In this document: positions 7,875 to 14,294 of the stretch, in pieces | How positions within the stretch are numbered: the first letter of the stretch is position 1 | Layout of the letters: each line of letters opens with the position of its first letter | Assembly: GCA_035629935.1 (NCBI GenBank) | Contig: DASQLQ010000101.1 | Span: 1-50,437 of the forward strand | Length of the DNA stretch: 50,437 bases | Origin: DASQLQ01 sp035629935 | Lineage (GTDB): Bacteria; Actinomycetota; CADDZG01; WHSQ01 | Reading direction: 5' to 3' | Position numbers and translations under genes: made by a program | The notes under the pieces: model-generated | Database searches by the model: none | What the model saw: only the letters and a program-made list of their open reading frames with translations | Told to the model about the DNA's origin: nothing

Positions 7875-8701
7875 CGAAAGGACTGCTCGGGGCTCGACGG
7901 GTCCGCGAGATCCTCGAACGCAACGGGGTCCGACCTCAGAAGTCTCTCGGCCAGAACTTCGTCATCGATCCCAACACGATCCGGAAGGTCATCGCGGCCG
8001 CGGGGGTCGGCCCGCAAACGGATGTTCTCGAGATCGGCGCGGGTGCCGGATCGCTGACGGTGGGGCTTGCGGCCGAATGCCGCAGCGTGATCGCGGTCGA
8101 ATTCGATCGGCGGCTTATCCCCGTGCTCGAGGAGGTCACGAAGGGTTATCCGAACGTCAACCTTGTGGAGGCGGACGTGCTCGAACTGGACTTGTCCGAT
8201 ATCGCTGCTGACAACCTCGTGGCGAACCTTCCGTACAACATCGCCACGCCGGTCGTGATGCGTGTGCTCGAGTCTGCTCCGCAGATCTCCGCATTGACCG
8301 TTATGACCCAACGCGAGGTCGGCGAACGGATGGTCGCGAAGCCCGGCAGCAAGATCTACGGGGCTCCCACGGTTCTCGCGGCGTACTTCTGCAGTGCTCG
8401 GATCGCAGGACGGGTGTCGCGTCGGGCCTTCTGGCCCATCCCCGGGGTCGACTCGGTCATCGTCAGGTTCTCCCGCAAGCCGCGGCAGCCGGAGGTTCCT
8501 TACCAGCTCGTGCAGAAGGTTGTCAGAAACGCGTTCTCGCAACGTCGAAAGACGCTTCGGAACACCCTTGCCGGCACCTTTGGAGCTCAGACGCCGACAG
8601 AGACCGTCTTGGCGGAAGCAGGGATCGAAGCGTCGGCGCGAGCAGAGGAGATCGGTCTCGATGGGTTCGTCTCGCTTGCTCGCGCCCTCTTGCAGGACTA
8701 G
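7871..8701 (+). CDS. rsmA: 16S rRNA (adenine(1518)-N6/adenine(1519)-N6)-dimethyltransferase
   Basis: RsmA (KsgA) dimethylates two adjacent adenines in the 3' hairpin of 16S rRNA late in small-subunit assembly. The 276 residues show KSLGQNFVIDPNTI, the SAM loop VLEIGAGAGSLT, an acidic FDRRLIPVL segment, LVEADVLELDL, the catalytic NLPYNIATPV and the C-terminal SQRRKTLRNTL helix. The GTG start overlaps the tatD stop, which suggests translational coupling; no separate ribosome site is visible. The response regulator gene follows after a 97-nt gap that contains its own ribosome site. Confidence 0.96.
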   Translation: MTKGLLGARRVREILERNGVRPQKSLGQNFVIDPNTIRKVIAAAGVGPQTDVLEIGAGAGSLTVGLAAECRSVIAVEFDRRLIPVLEEVTKGYPNVNLVEADVLELDLSDIAADNLVANLPYNIATPVVMRVLESAPQISALTVMTQREVGERMVAKPGSKIYGAPTVLAAYFCSARIAGRVSRRAFWPIPGVDSVIVRFSRKPRQPEVPYQLVQKVVRNAFSQRRKTLRNTLAGTFGAQTPTETVLAEAGIEASARAEEIGLDGFVSLARALLQD

Positions 8702-8798
8702 CCCGGCAAGCGCGAGAAGTGACGAAAGCCCTTTCGCCCGGGTCGGGCCGTTGCTACCTTGTCTTTCAGTGGAGGGATGAAAGCCAGGAGCTAGGTAT

Positions 8799-9158
8799 AT
8801 GGACAGAGAGAGCCCCAAGGTCTTGATCGTCGACGACGACGAAGAGATCCGGCACGTACTCCGGCTGATGTGCGAGTTGGAATCCTTCGACGTTGTAGGT
8901 GAGGCCGCCAACGCCCTCGAGGCCGTGAGTATCGCCATGACGAATCAACCCGATTTCGTGATCCTGGATTACCTCATGCCGCACGTGAACGGCGAAGGCA
9001 CCGCGATCTTGCTGCGGACGATCTGTCCGGATGCCCGGATCGTGGCATTCTCGGCCGTGTTGGAAGAGAAACCCGACTGGAGCGATTCCTTCCTCAACAA
9101 GGCCCGCCTGACTGAGATTGCGCCTCTTCTCGAAAGGCTGCTCACCTCTACCGTCTGA
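8799..9158 (+). CDS. Stand-alone response-regulator receiver protein
   Basis: A 119-residue protein made of a single CheY-like receiver domain. The acidic triplet D12-D14 (LIVDDDEEIRHVL), the phosphoacceptor D57 (VILDYLMPHVNG), Ser85 in AFSA and Lys101 are all present, so it should be phosphorylatable. There is no output domain and no histidine kinase in the window. ATG 8799 has AGGAG 9 nt upstream. It sits between rsmA and ispE, where neither Bacillus nor Mycobacterium has a response regulator. Its partner kinase and output are unknown; a phosphorelay or protein-binding role is likely for such proteins. Confidence 0.9.
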   Translation: MDRESPKVLIVDDDEEIRHVLRLMCELESFDVVGEAANALEAVSIAMTNQPDFVILDYLMPHVNGEGTAILLRTICPDARIVAFSAVLEEKPDWSDSFLNKARLTEIAPLLERLLTSTV

Positions 9159-9189
9159 GAGGCTCCCGTTTCTCCGGCATCATTGGTCC

Positions 9190-10104
9190 ATGAGCTCGGT
9201 AATCGGCATTGATAGCCGCGTCCGGATCAGGACGAATGCGAAGTTGAATCTCTTCTTGCGCGTTGTCGGGACGCGTCCCGACGGTTATCACGAGCTCGAG
9301 ACGATCTTTCACGGCGTCGGATTGGCCGATGACATCGAGCTGCTGCCGACCTCGACCGGGGGCATCGAGCTGGACATGACGCTCGATCCGGACCTCGTTG
9401 GAGACCTGCCCACTGCCGAGGAGAATCTCGTTTCGCGTTCGATCGAAGGACTAGTCCGCAGCGGCGCGATCAATCCCGGCATAAAGATCCACATCACCAA
9501 GCGCATCCCGATCGCAGCCGGGCTGGGAGGGGGGAGCGGGAACGCCGCCGGAGCCCTCGTCGGCTTGAGTCAGCTGTGGAACATGGACATCGATCCGCTG
9601 GCTCTGCATGGGATCGCCATGTCGATCGGCAGCGATGTGCCCTATTGCCTGGGTGGGGGCACGGCTCTAGCCATGAGGCGCGGGGAGGAGCTGACCCCGC
9701 TGCCGGCCCCCGCGACGATCTGGTTCGTGTTGGGTATCTCGTTCCGCCCGCTGTTGACGAGGGACGTTTACGCTGCGTGGGACGGTATGGATCCGGTCGA
9801 CGATGCAGGGAGCGCCCCGATGACCTTTGCGCTCGGAGCGGGTGACATCCAAGAGATCGCCGACCTGCTGCACAACGATCTGGAGCGAGCGGCTTTCAGT
9901 CTCTGGCCGGAACTTGCCGGCAAGAAACAAGCGATGCTTGATGCGGGCGCTCTTGGCGCCGCGGTCACCGGTTCGGGCCCGACGGTGTTCAGCATCGCTC
10001 GAGACGAGGCTCACGCTCGTGCGATAGCGGGCCAGGTGAAGGAGCGATTCGACAGGGTGATCGTTGTCTCGTCGCATCCTCGCTGCGTTGAACGCATCGA
10101 TTAA
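9190..10104 (+). CDS. ispE: 4-diphosphocytidyl-2-C-methyl-D-erythritol kinase
   Basis: IspE phosphorylates CDP-methylerythritol in the non-mevalonate isoprenoid pathway. The 304-residue protein is a GHMP kinase: NAKLNLFLRVVGTRPDGYHE at the N-terminus with the substrate-binding Lys and Asp, the glycine-rich ATP loop PIAAGLGGGSGNAAGAL, SIGSDVPYCLGGGTALAM and the third GHMP motif GAAVTGSGPTVFS near the C-terminus. ATG 9190 is the only start that gives a normal length; a ribosome site is weak. The gene follows the response regulator by 31 nt and is closed by a long hairpin at 10133-10158. Confidence 0.96.
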   Translation: MSSVIGIDSRVRIRTNAKLNLFLRVVGTRPDGYHELETIFHGVGLADDIELLPTSTGGIELDMTLDPDLVGDLPTAEENLVSRSIEGLVRSGAINPGIKIHITKRIPIAAGLGGGSGNAAGALVGLSQLWNMDIDPLALHGIAMSIGSDVPYCLGGGTALAMRRGEELTPLPAPATIWFVLGISFRPLLTRDVYAAWDGMDPVDDAGSAPMTFALGAGDIQEIADLLHNDLERAAFSLWPELAGKKQAMLDAGALGAAVTGSGPTVFSIARDEAHARAIAGQVKERFDRVIVVSSHPRCVERID

Positions 10105-10132
10105 TTCGGCTCAGGCAGCCGTCGTAGGCCGA

Positions 10133-10158
10133 CCGCCGACGGTCTCGACCGTCGGCGG
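10133..10158 (+). terminator. 11-bp perfect hairpin after ispE (possible U-less terminator)
   Basis: CCGCCGACGGT (10133-10143), loop CTCG, ACCGTCGGCGG (10148-10158). It is followed by CTCTTACTATG rather than a T run. A near copy with compensatory changes lies at 14256-14279. It probably ends ispE transcription or acts as a structured RNA element; TACTAT at 10163-10168 just behind it could be the -10 of tRNA-Gln. Confidence 0.6.
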
Positions 10159-10178
10159 CTCTTACTATGGGCGCCAAG

Positions 10179-10250
10179 TGCCCCGTGGGGTAATTGGCAG
10201 CCCAAGGGATTTTGGTTCCCTAGGTTCTGGTTCGAATCCAGGCGGGGCAG
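10179..10250 (+). tRNA. tRNA-Gln (anticodon TTG)
   Basis: The 72-nt cloverleaf: acceptor TGCCCCG (10179-10185) pairs with CGGGGCA (10243-10249), D stem GGG/CCC around AATTGGCA, anticodon stem AGGGA/TCCCT with loop TTTTGGT and anticodon TTG, T stem around TTCGAAT, and discriminator G at 10250. CCA is not encoded. A partial, decayed second copy follows directly. Confidence 0.93.
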
Positions 10251-10259
10251 CGGGCCAAG

Positions 10260-10319
10260 TGCCCCGTAGGGGCACGTGGCGTAAAGCTGCTTGTTCCGCC
10301 TGCAATCCAGGCGGGGCAG
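10260..10319 (+). pseudogene. Decayed tandem copy of tRNA-Gln
   Basis: Both ends of the upstream tRNA-Gln recur: GCCAAGTGCCCCGT at 10173-10186 and again at 10254-10267, and the T-arm/acceptor 3' part at 10235-10255 and again at 10304-10324 (21 bp identical). The intervening stretch is 12 nt shorter and no longer forms D or anticodon arms. TGCCCC now also pairs locally with GGGGCA (10268-10273). It lies in the glmU leader, so it is either a relic or a new leader structure. Confidence 0.7.
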
Positions 10320-10355
10320 CGGGCGGTTCGCCCCTAGCTGACACGAGGAGGGCCG

Positions 10356-11801
10356 ATGGTAGGTGACGGCGGGACGTATGGGATCGTCCTGGCCGCGGGC
10401 GAGGGCAAGCGGCTCCGTTCGAGCCTGCCCAAGGTCCTTCACCAGGTAGCGGGGCGCACCCTGCTGGGCCATGTGGTGTCGTCGTTGGAGGAGCTCAACC
10501 TCGACCGCATCGTGTGCGTCTCCTCCGACATCGAACGATTCAAGGAGGTCCTGGCCGGCGAGGGGCTCGGCAGTGCGATCGAGCACATCCTGCAGGACCC
10601 GCCATCGGGGACGGGAGACGCCGTTCGGCTTGCGCTCGAGCACCTCGGTGGCGTGTCCGGCCCGATCTTTGTGGTCGCGGGTGACACTCCTCTGATCAGG
10701 GCTTCGACACTCGCATCGATGTTGGAGATGCACGAGGCGGCCGTCGCCGGCGCCACCTTGCTCACCGCCAACGCGGACGACGCATCGGGCTACGGGCGGA
10801 TAGTTCGGGGGCCGGGGGGCGAGGTGGAACGCATCGTCGAGGACGCCGACGCCAGCGACGAAGAGAAGGCGTTGCGCGAGATCAACACGGCGACCTACGT
10901 GTTCAACGCTTCGCGTCTCAATGAAGTCATCGCCAAGATCGACAAAGAGAACCGTCAGGGCGAGTACTACCTGACCGATGTGATCGAGTTGCTGGGCGCC
11001 GGCGGCGACCCACTGGTTGCCTTCGAGGGTGACATCGACGAGTCACACGGGGTCAATACCCGCACTCACCTCGCCCGTGTCCGCAAACTGCTTCATCAAC
11101 GTGTGTGCGAACACTGGATGGAGCAGGGCGTGACGATCTTCGATCCCACCGTTACCTATATCGATGTGACGGTCGAGATCGGATCCGATGCGGTAATTCA
11201 TCCAATGACGTTCCTCGAAGGCAGCACTTCGATCGCCGAACGAGCCGAAGTGGGTCCGCAGGCCCGGGTGATCGATTCGAGCATCGGCCCCGAAGCGAAC
11301 GTTTCTTTCGCCGTGATCCGGGAGTCGACGATCGGCCCCCAGGCTTCGGTCGGGCCGTTCGCTTCCCTGCGGCCGGGCACTACCGTCGGCAAAGGTTCGC
11401 GCGTCGGCACGTTCGTCGAGACGAAACAAACAGTCATCGGTGATTCGAGCAAGGCGAATCATCTGGCCTACCTCGGCGACGCCGAGATCGGAACCGGGGT
11501 CAACATCGGTGCGGGGACGATCACCTGCAATTGGGATGGACAGGCGAAGCACAAGACGGTGATCGAAGACGATGCCTACATCGGTTCGGACACGATGCTG
11601 GTTGCTCCGACCCACATCGGGAAACGGGCTGCGACCGGCGCGGGCGCCGTCGTTAAAGGGGACGTTCCGGACGATGCTCTGGCGGTCGGGGTCCCGGCGC
11701 GGGTGATCGAGGGCAAAGGCGATAAGTTGGGTCACAAGCAAGACAAGAAAAAGCCCGAAGGAATGGCCCCGAAGGAGGGAGATGCAGCTTCCGACTCATA
11801 A
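10356..11801 (+). CDS. glmU: Bifunctional UDP-GlcNAc pyrophosphorylase / glucosamine-1-phosphate acetyltransferase
   Basis: GlmU makes UDP-GlcNAc for peptidoglycan in two steps in the cytoplasm. The N-terminal uridyltransferase (about residues 1-230) has LAAGEGKRLRSSLPKVLHQV, LQDPPSGTGDAVRLAL, AGDTPLI and NRQGEYYLTDVIELL. From about 260 a left-handed beta-helix of hexapeptide repeats carries the acetyltransferase, with FVETKQTVIGDSSKANHLAY and GTGVNIGAGTITCNWDG. The protein has 481 residues, ending in a Lys-rich tail. The 105-nt leader contains the tRNA relic and a small GGGCG-GTT-CGCCC hairpin before an ACGAGGAGGGC ribosome site. The 3' end overlaps prs by 20 nt. Confidence 0.97.
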   Translation: MVGDGGTYGIVLAAGEGKRLRSSLPKVLHQVAGRTLLGHVVSSLEELNLDRIVCVSSDIERFKEVLAGEGLGSAIEHILQDPPSGTGDAVRLALEHLGGVSGPIFVVAGDTPLIRASTLASMLEMHEAAVAGATLLTANADDASGYGRIVRGPGGEVERIVEDADASDEEKALREINTATYVFNASRLNEVIAKIDKENRQGEYYLTDVIELLGAGGDPLVAFEGDIDESHGVNTRTHLARVRKLLHQRVCEHWMEQGVTIFDPTVTYIDVTVEIGSDAVIHPMTFLEGSTSIAERAEVGPQARVIDSSIGPEANVSFAVIRESTIGPQASVGPFASLRPGTTVGKGSRVGTFVETKQTVIGDSSKANHLAYLGDAEIGTGVNIGAGTITCNWDGQAKHKTVIEDDAYIGSDTMLVAPTHIGKRAATGAGAVVKGDVPDDALAVGVPARVIEGKGDKLGHKQDKKKPEGMAPKEGDAASDS

Positions 11802-12771
11802 GAGGCTGATGCTCTTCTCCGGGACCGCGAGCCGGGAGCTGGCCGACGAGATCGCCACACATCTCGGCATGAAGCTGGGATTCGTCGAGATCGAGGAGTT
11901 CGCCAACTCCGAGACCTACGTTCGATTCAACGACTCGGTTCGAGGATGCGATGCCTTCGTCATCCAGAGCCATTCGGCCCCCGTCAACCATCACCTCATG
12001 CAGCAACTGTTGATGATCGACGCCCTCAAGCGTGCATCTGCGAAGCGCATCACGGCGGTCTCGCCGTTCTACCCGTACTCGCGCCAGGACAAGAAAACTC
12101 GAGCGCGCGAACCGATCACGTCGAAGCTCGTCGCCGATTTCTACGAGGCGGCGGGGGCCGATCGGGTTCTATCCGTCGACCTACACACCGGTCAGATCCA
12201 GGGTTTCTTCGACGTGCCGTTCGATCACCTGACGGCTCTCCCGATGCTCGCCGACTACTTCGCCGGGATGCTTCAGGACGATTTCGTCATCGTTTCGCCG
12301 GACGCGGGCCGTGTCCGCCTGACAGAGAAGTGGACCCAACACCTGCACGACTTCCACGACCTGAATGGCTCGGTGGCGTTCCTACACAAGAAACGCCAAG
12401 GCGACGTCAGAAACGTCTCGAAGACGCTTGCCGTCGTGGGTGACGTCGAGGGGAAGGTGTGCGTGATCGTCGACGACATGATCGACACCGCAGGAACGTT
12501 GGTGAGTGGAGCCGAGACACTGGTCGCCGCAGGAGCAGCCGAGGTCTACGCGGCGGCGACCCACCCGGTCCTGTCCGATCCGGCCACGGACAGGCTCAAG
12601 AACTCGCCGATCCACCAGGTCGTGGTGACGAACACGCTGCCGATACCCAGTGAGAAGCAACTCGACAAGCTCGTCGTTCTGTCGATCGCTCCCACGATCG
12701 CCCAGACGATCAAGGCCGTCTTCGAGGAAGAATCCGTCTCCGAGCTGTTCCACGGAGAAAACCAGCCTTAG
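11782..12771 (+). CDS. prs: Ribose-phosphate pyrophosphokinase
   Basis: Prs makes PRPP from ribose 5-phosphate and ATP, for nucleotides, His, Trp and NAD. The 329 residues have LFSGTASRELADEIA, RFNDSVRGCDAFVIQS, the flexible-loop and ATP part PFYPYSRQDKKTRAREPI, SVDLHTGQIQGFF and the PRPP loop VIVDDMIDTAGTL. This is the class I enzyme. ATG 11782 lies inside the end of glmU and has an AAGGAGG ribosome site in the glmU coding sequence, so the pair is translationally linked. glmU-prs-rplY-pth is an order shared with Bacillus (gcaD-prs-ctc-spoVC). Confidence 0.97.
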   Translation: MQLPTHKRLMLFSGTASRELADEIATHLGMKLGFVEIEEFANSETYVRFNDSVRGCDAFVIQSHSAPVNHHLMQQLLMIDALKRASAKRITAVSPFYPYSRQDKKTRAREPITSKLVADFYEAAGADRVLSVDLHTGQIQGFFDVPFDHLTALPMLADYFAGMLQDDFVIVSPDAGRVRLTEKWTQHLHDFHDLNGSVAFLHKKRQGDVRNVSKTLAVVGDVEGKVCVIVDDMIDTAGTLVSGAETLVAAGAAEVYAAATHPVLSDPATDRLKNSPIHQVVVTNTLPIPSEKQLDKLVVLSIAPTIAQTIKAVFEEESVSELFHGENQP

Positions 12772-12847
12772 TTAGTTCTCGCGACGGCCGAGCCCGTCGG
12801 CGTTCGGGCCTGCCTCCCAGCGCTGCTCCGGTGGACGCCGGGTCGCC

Positions 12848-12853
12848 TATACT
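12848..12853 (+). promoter_or_regulatory. Possible -10 element upstream of rplY
   Basis: TATACT stands out in the GC-rich 141-nt gap between prs and rplY, 60 nt before the GTG. No convincing -35 is seen at 16-18 nt, so the call rests on the -10 alone. Confidence 0.35.
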
Positions 12854-12912
12854 CACTCGCCGGGCGGCGGATCTACGCCGCACCACCCCACGGACCAGCC
12901 AGGGAGTTAAGC

Positions 12913-13629
12913 GTGGCCGCAGAAGTCAAATTGCAGGTAGAGAAGCGTGACGGGAAGGGCAAGGGTGTCGCCCGCCGTGCCCGTATGGACGGCAAGGTCC
13001 CCGGCGTGATCTACGGCCGAGGCATGGAACCGGTTCCGGTCGTCGTCGACCGGCGCGAGTTCGTCACCGCCCTGCACACCGATGCCGGCATGAACGTCCT
13101 TCTCTCTCTCCAGCTCGGCAAGGAATCGATCCCCGCTCTGGCCCGTGATCTGCAACGTGATCCCGTTCGAGGCACCTTGCTGCATGCAGATTTCGTCAAG
13201 ATCGACCTTTCGATCGAGGTCGAGGTCGACGTCCCGGTCCACGTTGTCGGCGACGCTCCCGGCGTCAAAGAGGGCGGCGTCCTCGAGCACCCGCTGTTCC
13301 AGGTCCGGGTCCGTTGTCTACCGACAGCAGTGCCCGAAGCCGTCGAGGCCGACATCTCGAACCTGCAGATGGGCGAGTCCTTGCGCGTTGTCGAGCTGGC
13401 ATCCGGTCGCGACTTCGAGATCCTTAACGACCCCGAGGCTCCTGTCGTATCGATCGCGGCCCCCATCTCGGAAGCCGAGCTCGAAGCGATGGAGGCCGCT
13501 GCACAGGCCCCGGTCGACGAGGAAGCAGCTGCTGCGGAAGCCGAAGCTGCGGAAGAAGCTCCCGAGGAAGGCGCCGAAGCGGCAACCGACGAAGCTGCAT
13601 CCGAAGCTCCCGCTCCCGAGCAGGAATAG
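12913..13629 (+). CDS. rplY: 50S ribosomal protein L25, general stress protein Ctc form
   Basis: The protein binds 5S rRNA. Residues about 1-95 are the L25 beta-barrel (GKGVARRARMDGKVPGVIYG; LARDLQRDPVRGTLLHADFV), followed by the TL5/Ctc C-terminal domain (about 100-185, with a conserved PEAVEADISNLQMGESLRV segment). The last 50 residues are a low-complexity Ala/Glu tail, common in actinobacterial L25. The start is GTG 12913 after AGGGAG. Pth follows 3 nt after the stop. Confidence 0.96.
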   Translation: MAAEVKLQVEKRDGKGKGVARRARMDGKVPGVIYGRGMEPVPVVVDRREFVTALHTDAGMNVLLSLQLGKESIPALARDLQRDPVRGTLLHADFVKIDLSIEVEVDVPVHVVGDAPGVKEGGVLEHPLFQVRVRCLPTAVPEAVEADISNLQMGESLRVVELASGRDFEILNDPEAPVVSIAAPISEAELEAMEAAAQAPVDEEAAAAEAEAAEEAPEEGAEAATDEAASEAPAPEQE

Positions 13630-13632
13630 CCC

Positions 13633-14241
13633 GTGCGGTTGTTCCGCCGCTCCCGAGAGGATCGAGAAGACGACCGTTGGATCGTCGTCGGCCTCGGCAA
13701 CCCCGGCAGTCGGTACGAAGGCACCCGACACAATCTTGGCGCCAAGGTGCTCGACGAACTCGTTGGCCGTACCGGCGCCTCGCTCAAGTCGCACAAGAGC
13801 GGATGCCTGACGGCGGAGTCTCAACTCGCGGGTGAGCGCGTCGTGCTGGCGAGAGCGACCACATACATGAACGAGAGTGGCCGCCCCGTCGGTGCCCTCC
13901 TGCGGTGGTACAAGGCCGATCCGGCACAACTGATCGTCGTTCACGACGAGCTCGACATTCCTTTCGACGAGATCAAGGTGAAGATCGGCGGCGGGGTAGC
14001 CGGGCATAACGGACTGAAGTCGATCGCTTCGCACCTGGGGACTAAGGACTTCGTCCGGGTACGCGCGGGAGTCTCCCGGCCCCCCGGACGCAAGGATGCC
14101 GCTGCGCACGTTCTTTCGGACTTCAGTTCCAGTGAAAGGAAGGACCTACCGGAGATCGTTCAACGGGCCGCGGACGCGGTGGAGCTGATCGTCGAGCGTG
14201 GCGTCGAGCGTGCCATGAATGAAGTAAATACCCGCGTATAG
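13633..14241 (+). CDS. pth: Peptidyl-tRNA hydrolase
   Basis: Pth releases tRNA from peptidyl-tRNA dropped by ribosomes. The 202-residue protein has VGLGNPGSRYEGTRHNLG with the catalytic His, ATTYMNESGRPVGALLRWYK with the substrate-binding Asn, VVHDELDIPF with the catalytic Asp, and GGGVAGHNGLKSI. The N-terminus is extended by about 15 basic residues compared with E. coli. The start is GTG, 3 nt after rplY. A 10-bp hairpin lies between its stop and mfd. Confidence 0.96.
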   Translation: MRLFRRSREDREDDRWIVVGLGNPGSRYEGTRHNLGAKVLDELVGRTGASLKSHKSGCLTAESQLAGERVVLARATTYMNESGRPVGALLRWYKADPAQLIVVHDELDIPFDEIKVKIGGGVAGHNGLKSIASHLGTKDFVRVRAGVSRPPGRKDAAAHVLSDFSSSERKDLPEIVQRAADAVELIVERGVERAMNEVNTRV

Positions 14242-14255
14242 AGGCCAGACACGAG

Positions 14256-14279
14256 CGCCGATGGTCTCGACCATCGGCG
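14256..14279 (+). terminator. 10-bp perfect hairpin between pth and mfd, sibling of the one after ispE
   Basis: CGCCGATGGT (14256-14265), loop CTCG, ACCATCGGCG (14270-14279). Compared with 10133-10158 a C-G pair is replaced by a T-A pair, with the same loop. It is followed by AAAGAGGAAAAG, which includes the mfd ribosome site, not a T run. It may end transcription or control access to the mfd start. Confidence 0.5.
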
Positions 14280-14294
14280 GAAAGAGGAAAAGCC

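Noticed and set aside
7583..8938. 451-codon open frame on the minus strand across tatD and rsmA
   Set aside because: It is antisense to two well-supported genes, has Arg/Pro/Asp-rich composition typical of GC-rich shadow frames and shows no domain.
12782..12799. 6-bp hairpin CGACGG/CCGTCG after prs as a terminator
   Set aside because: The stem is short, competes with an alternative pairing and lacks a T run; rplY probably continues the transcript.
13481..13626. Ala/Glu-rich repeat at the end of rplY as a tandem repeat element
   Set aside because: It is the normal low-complexity acidic tail of long L25 proteins.
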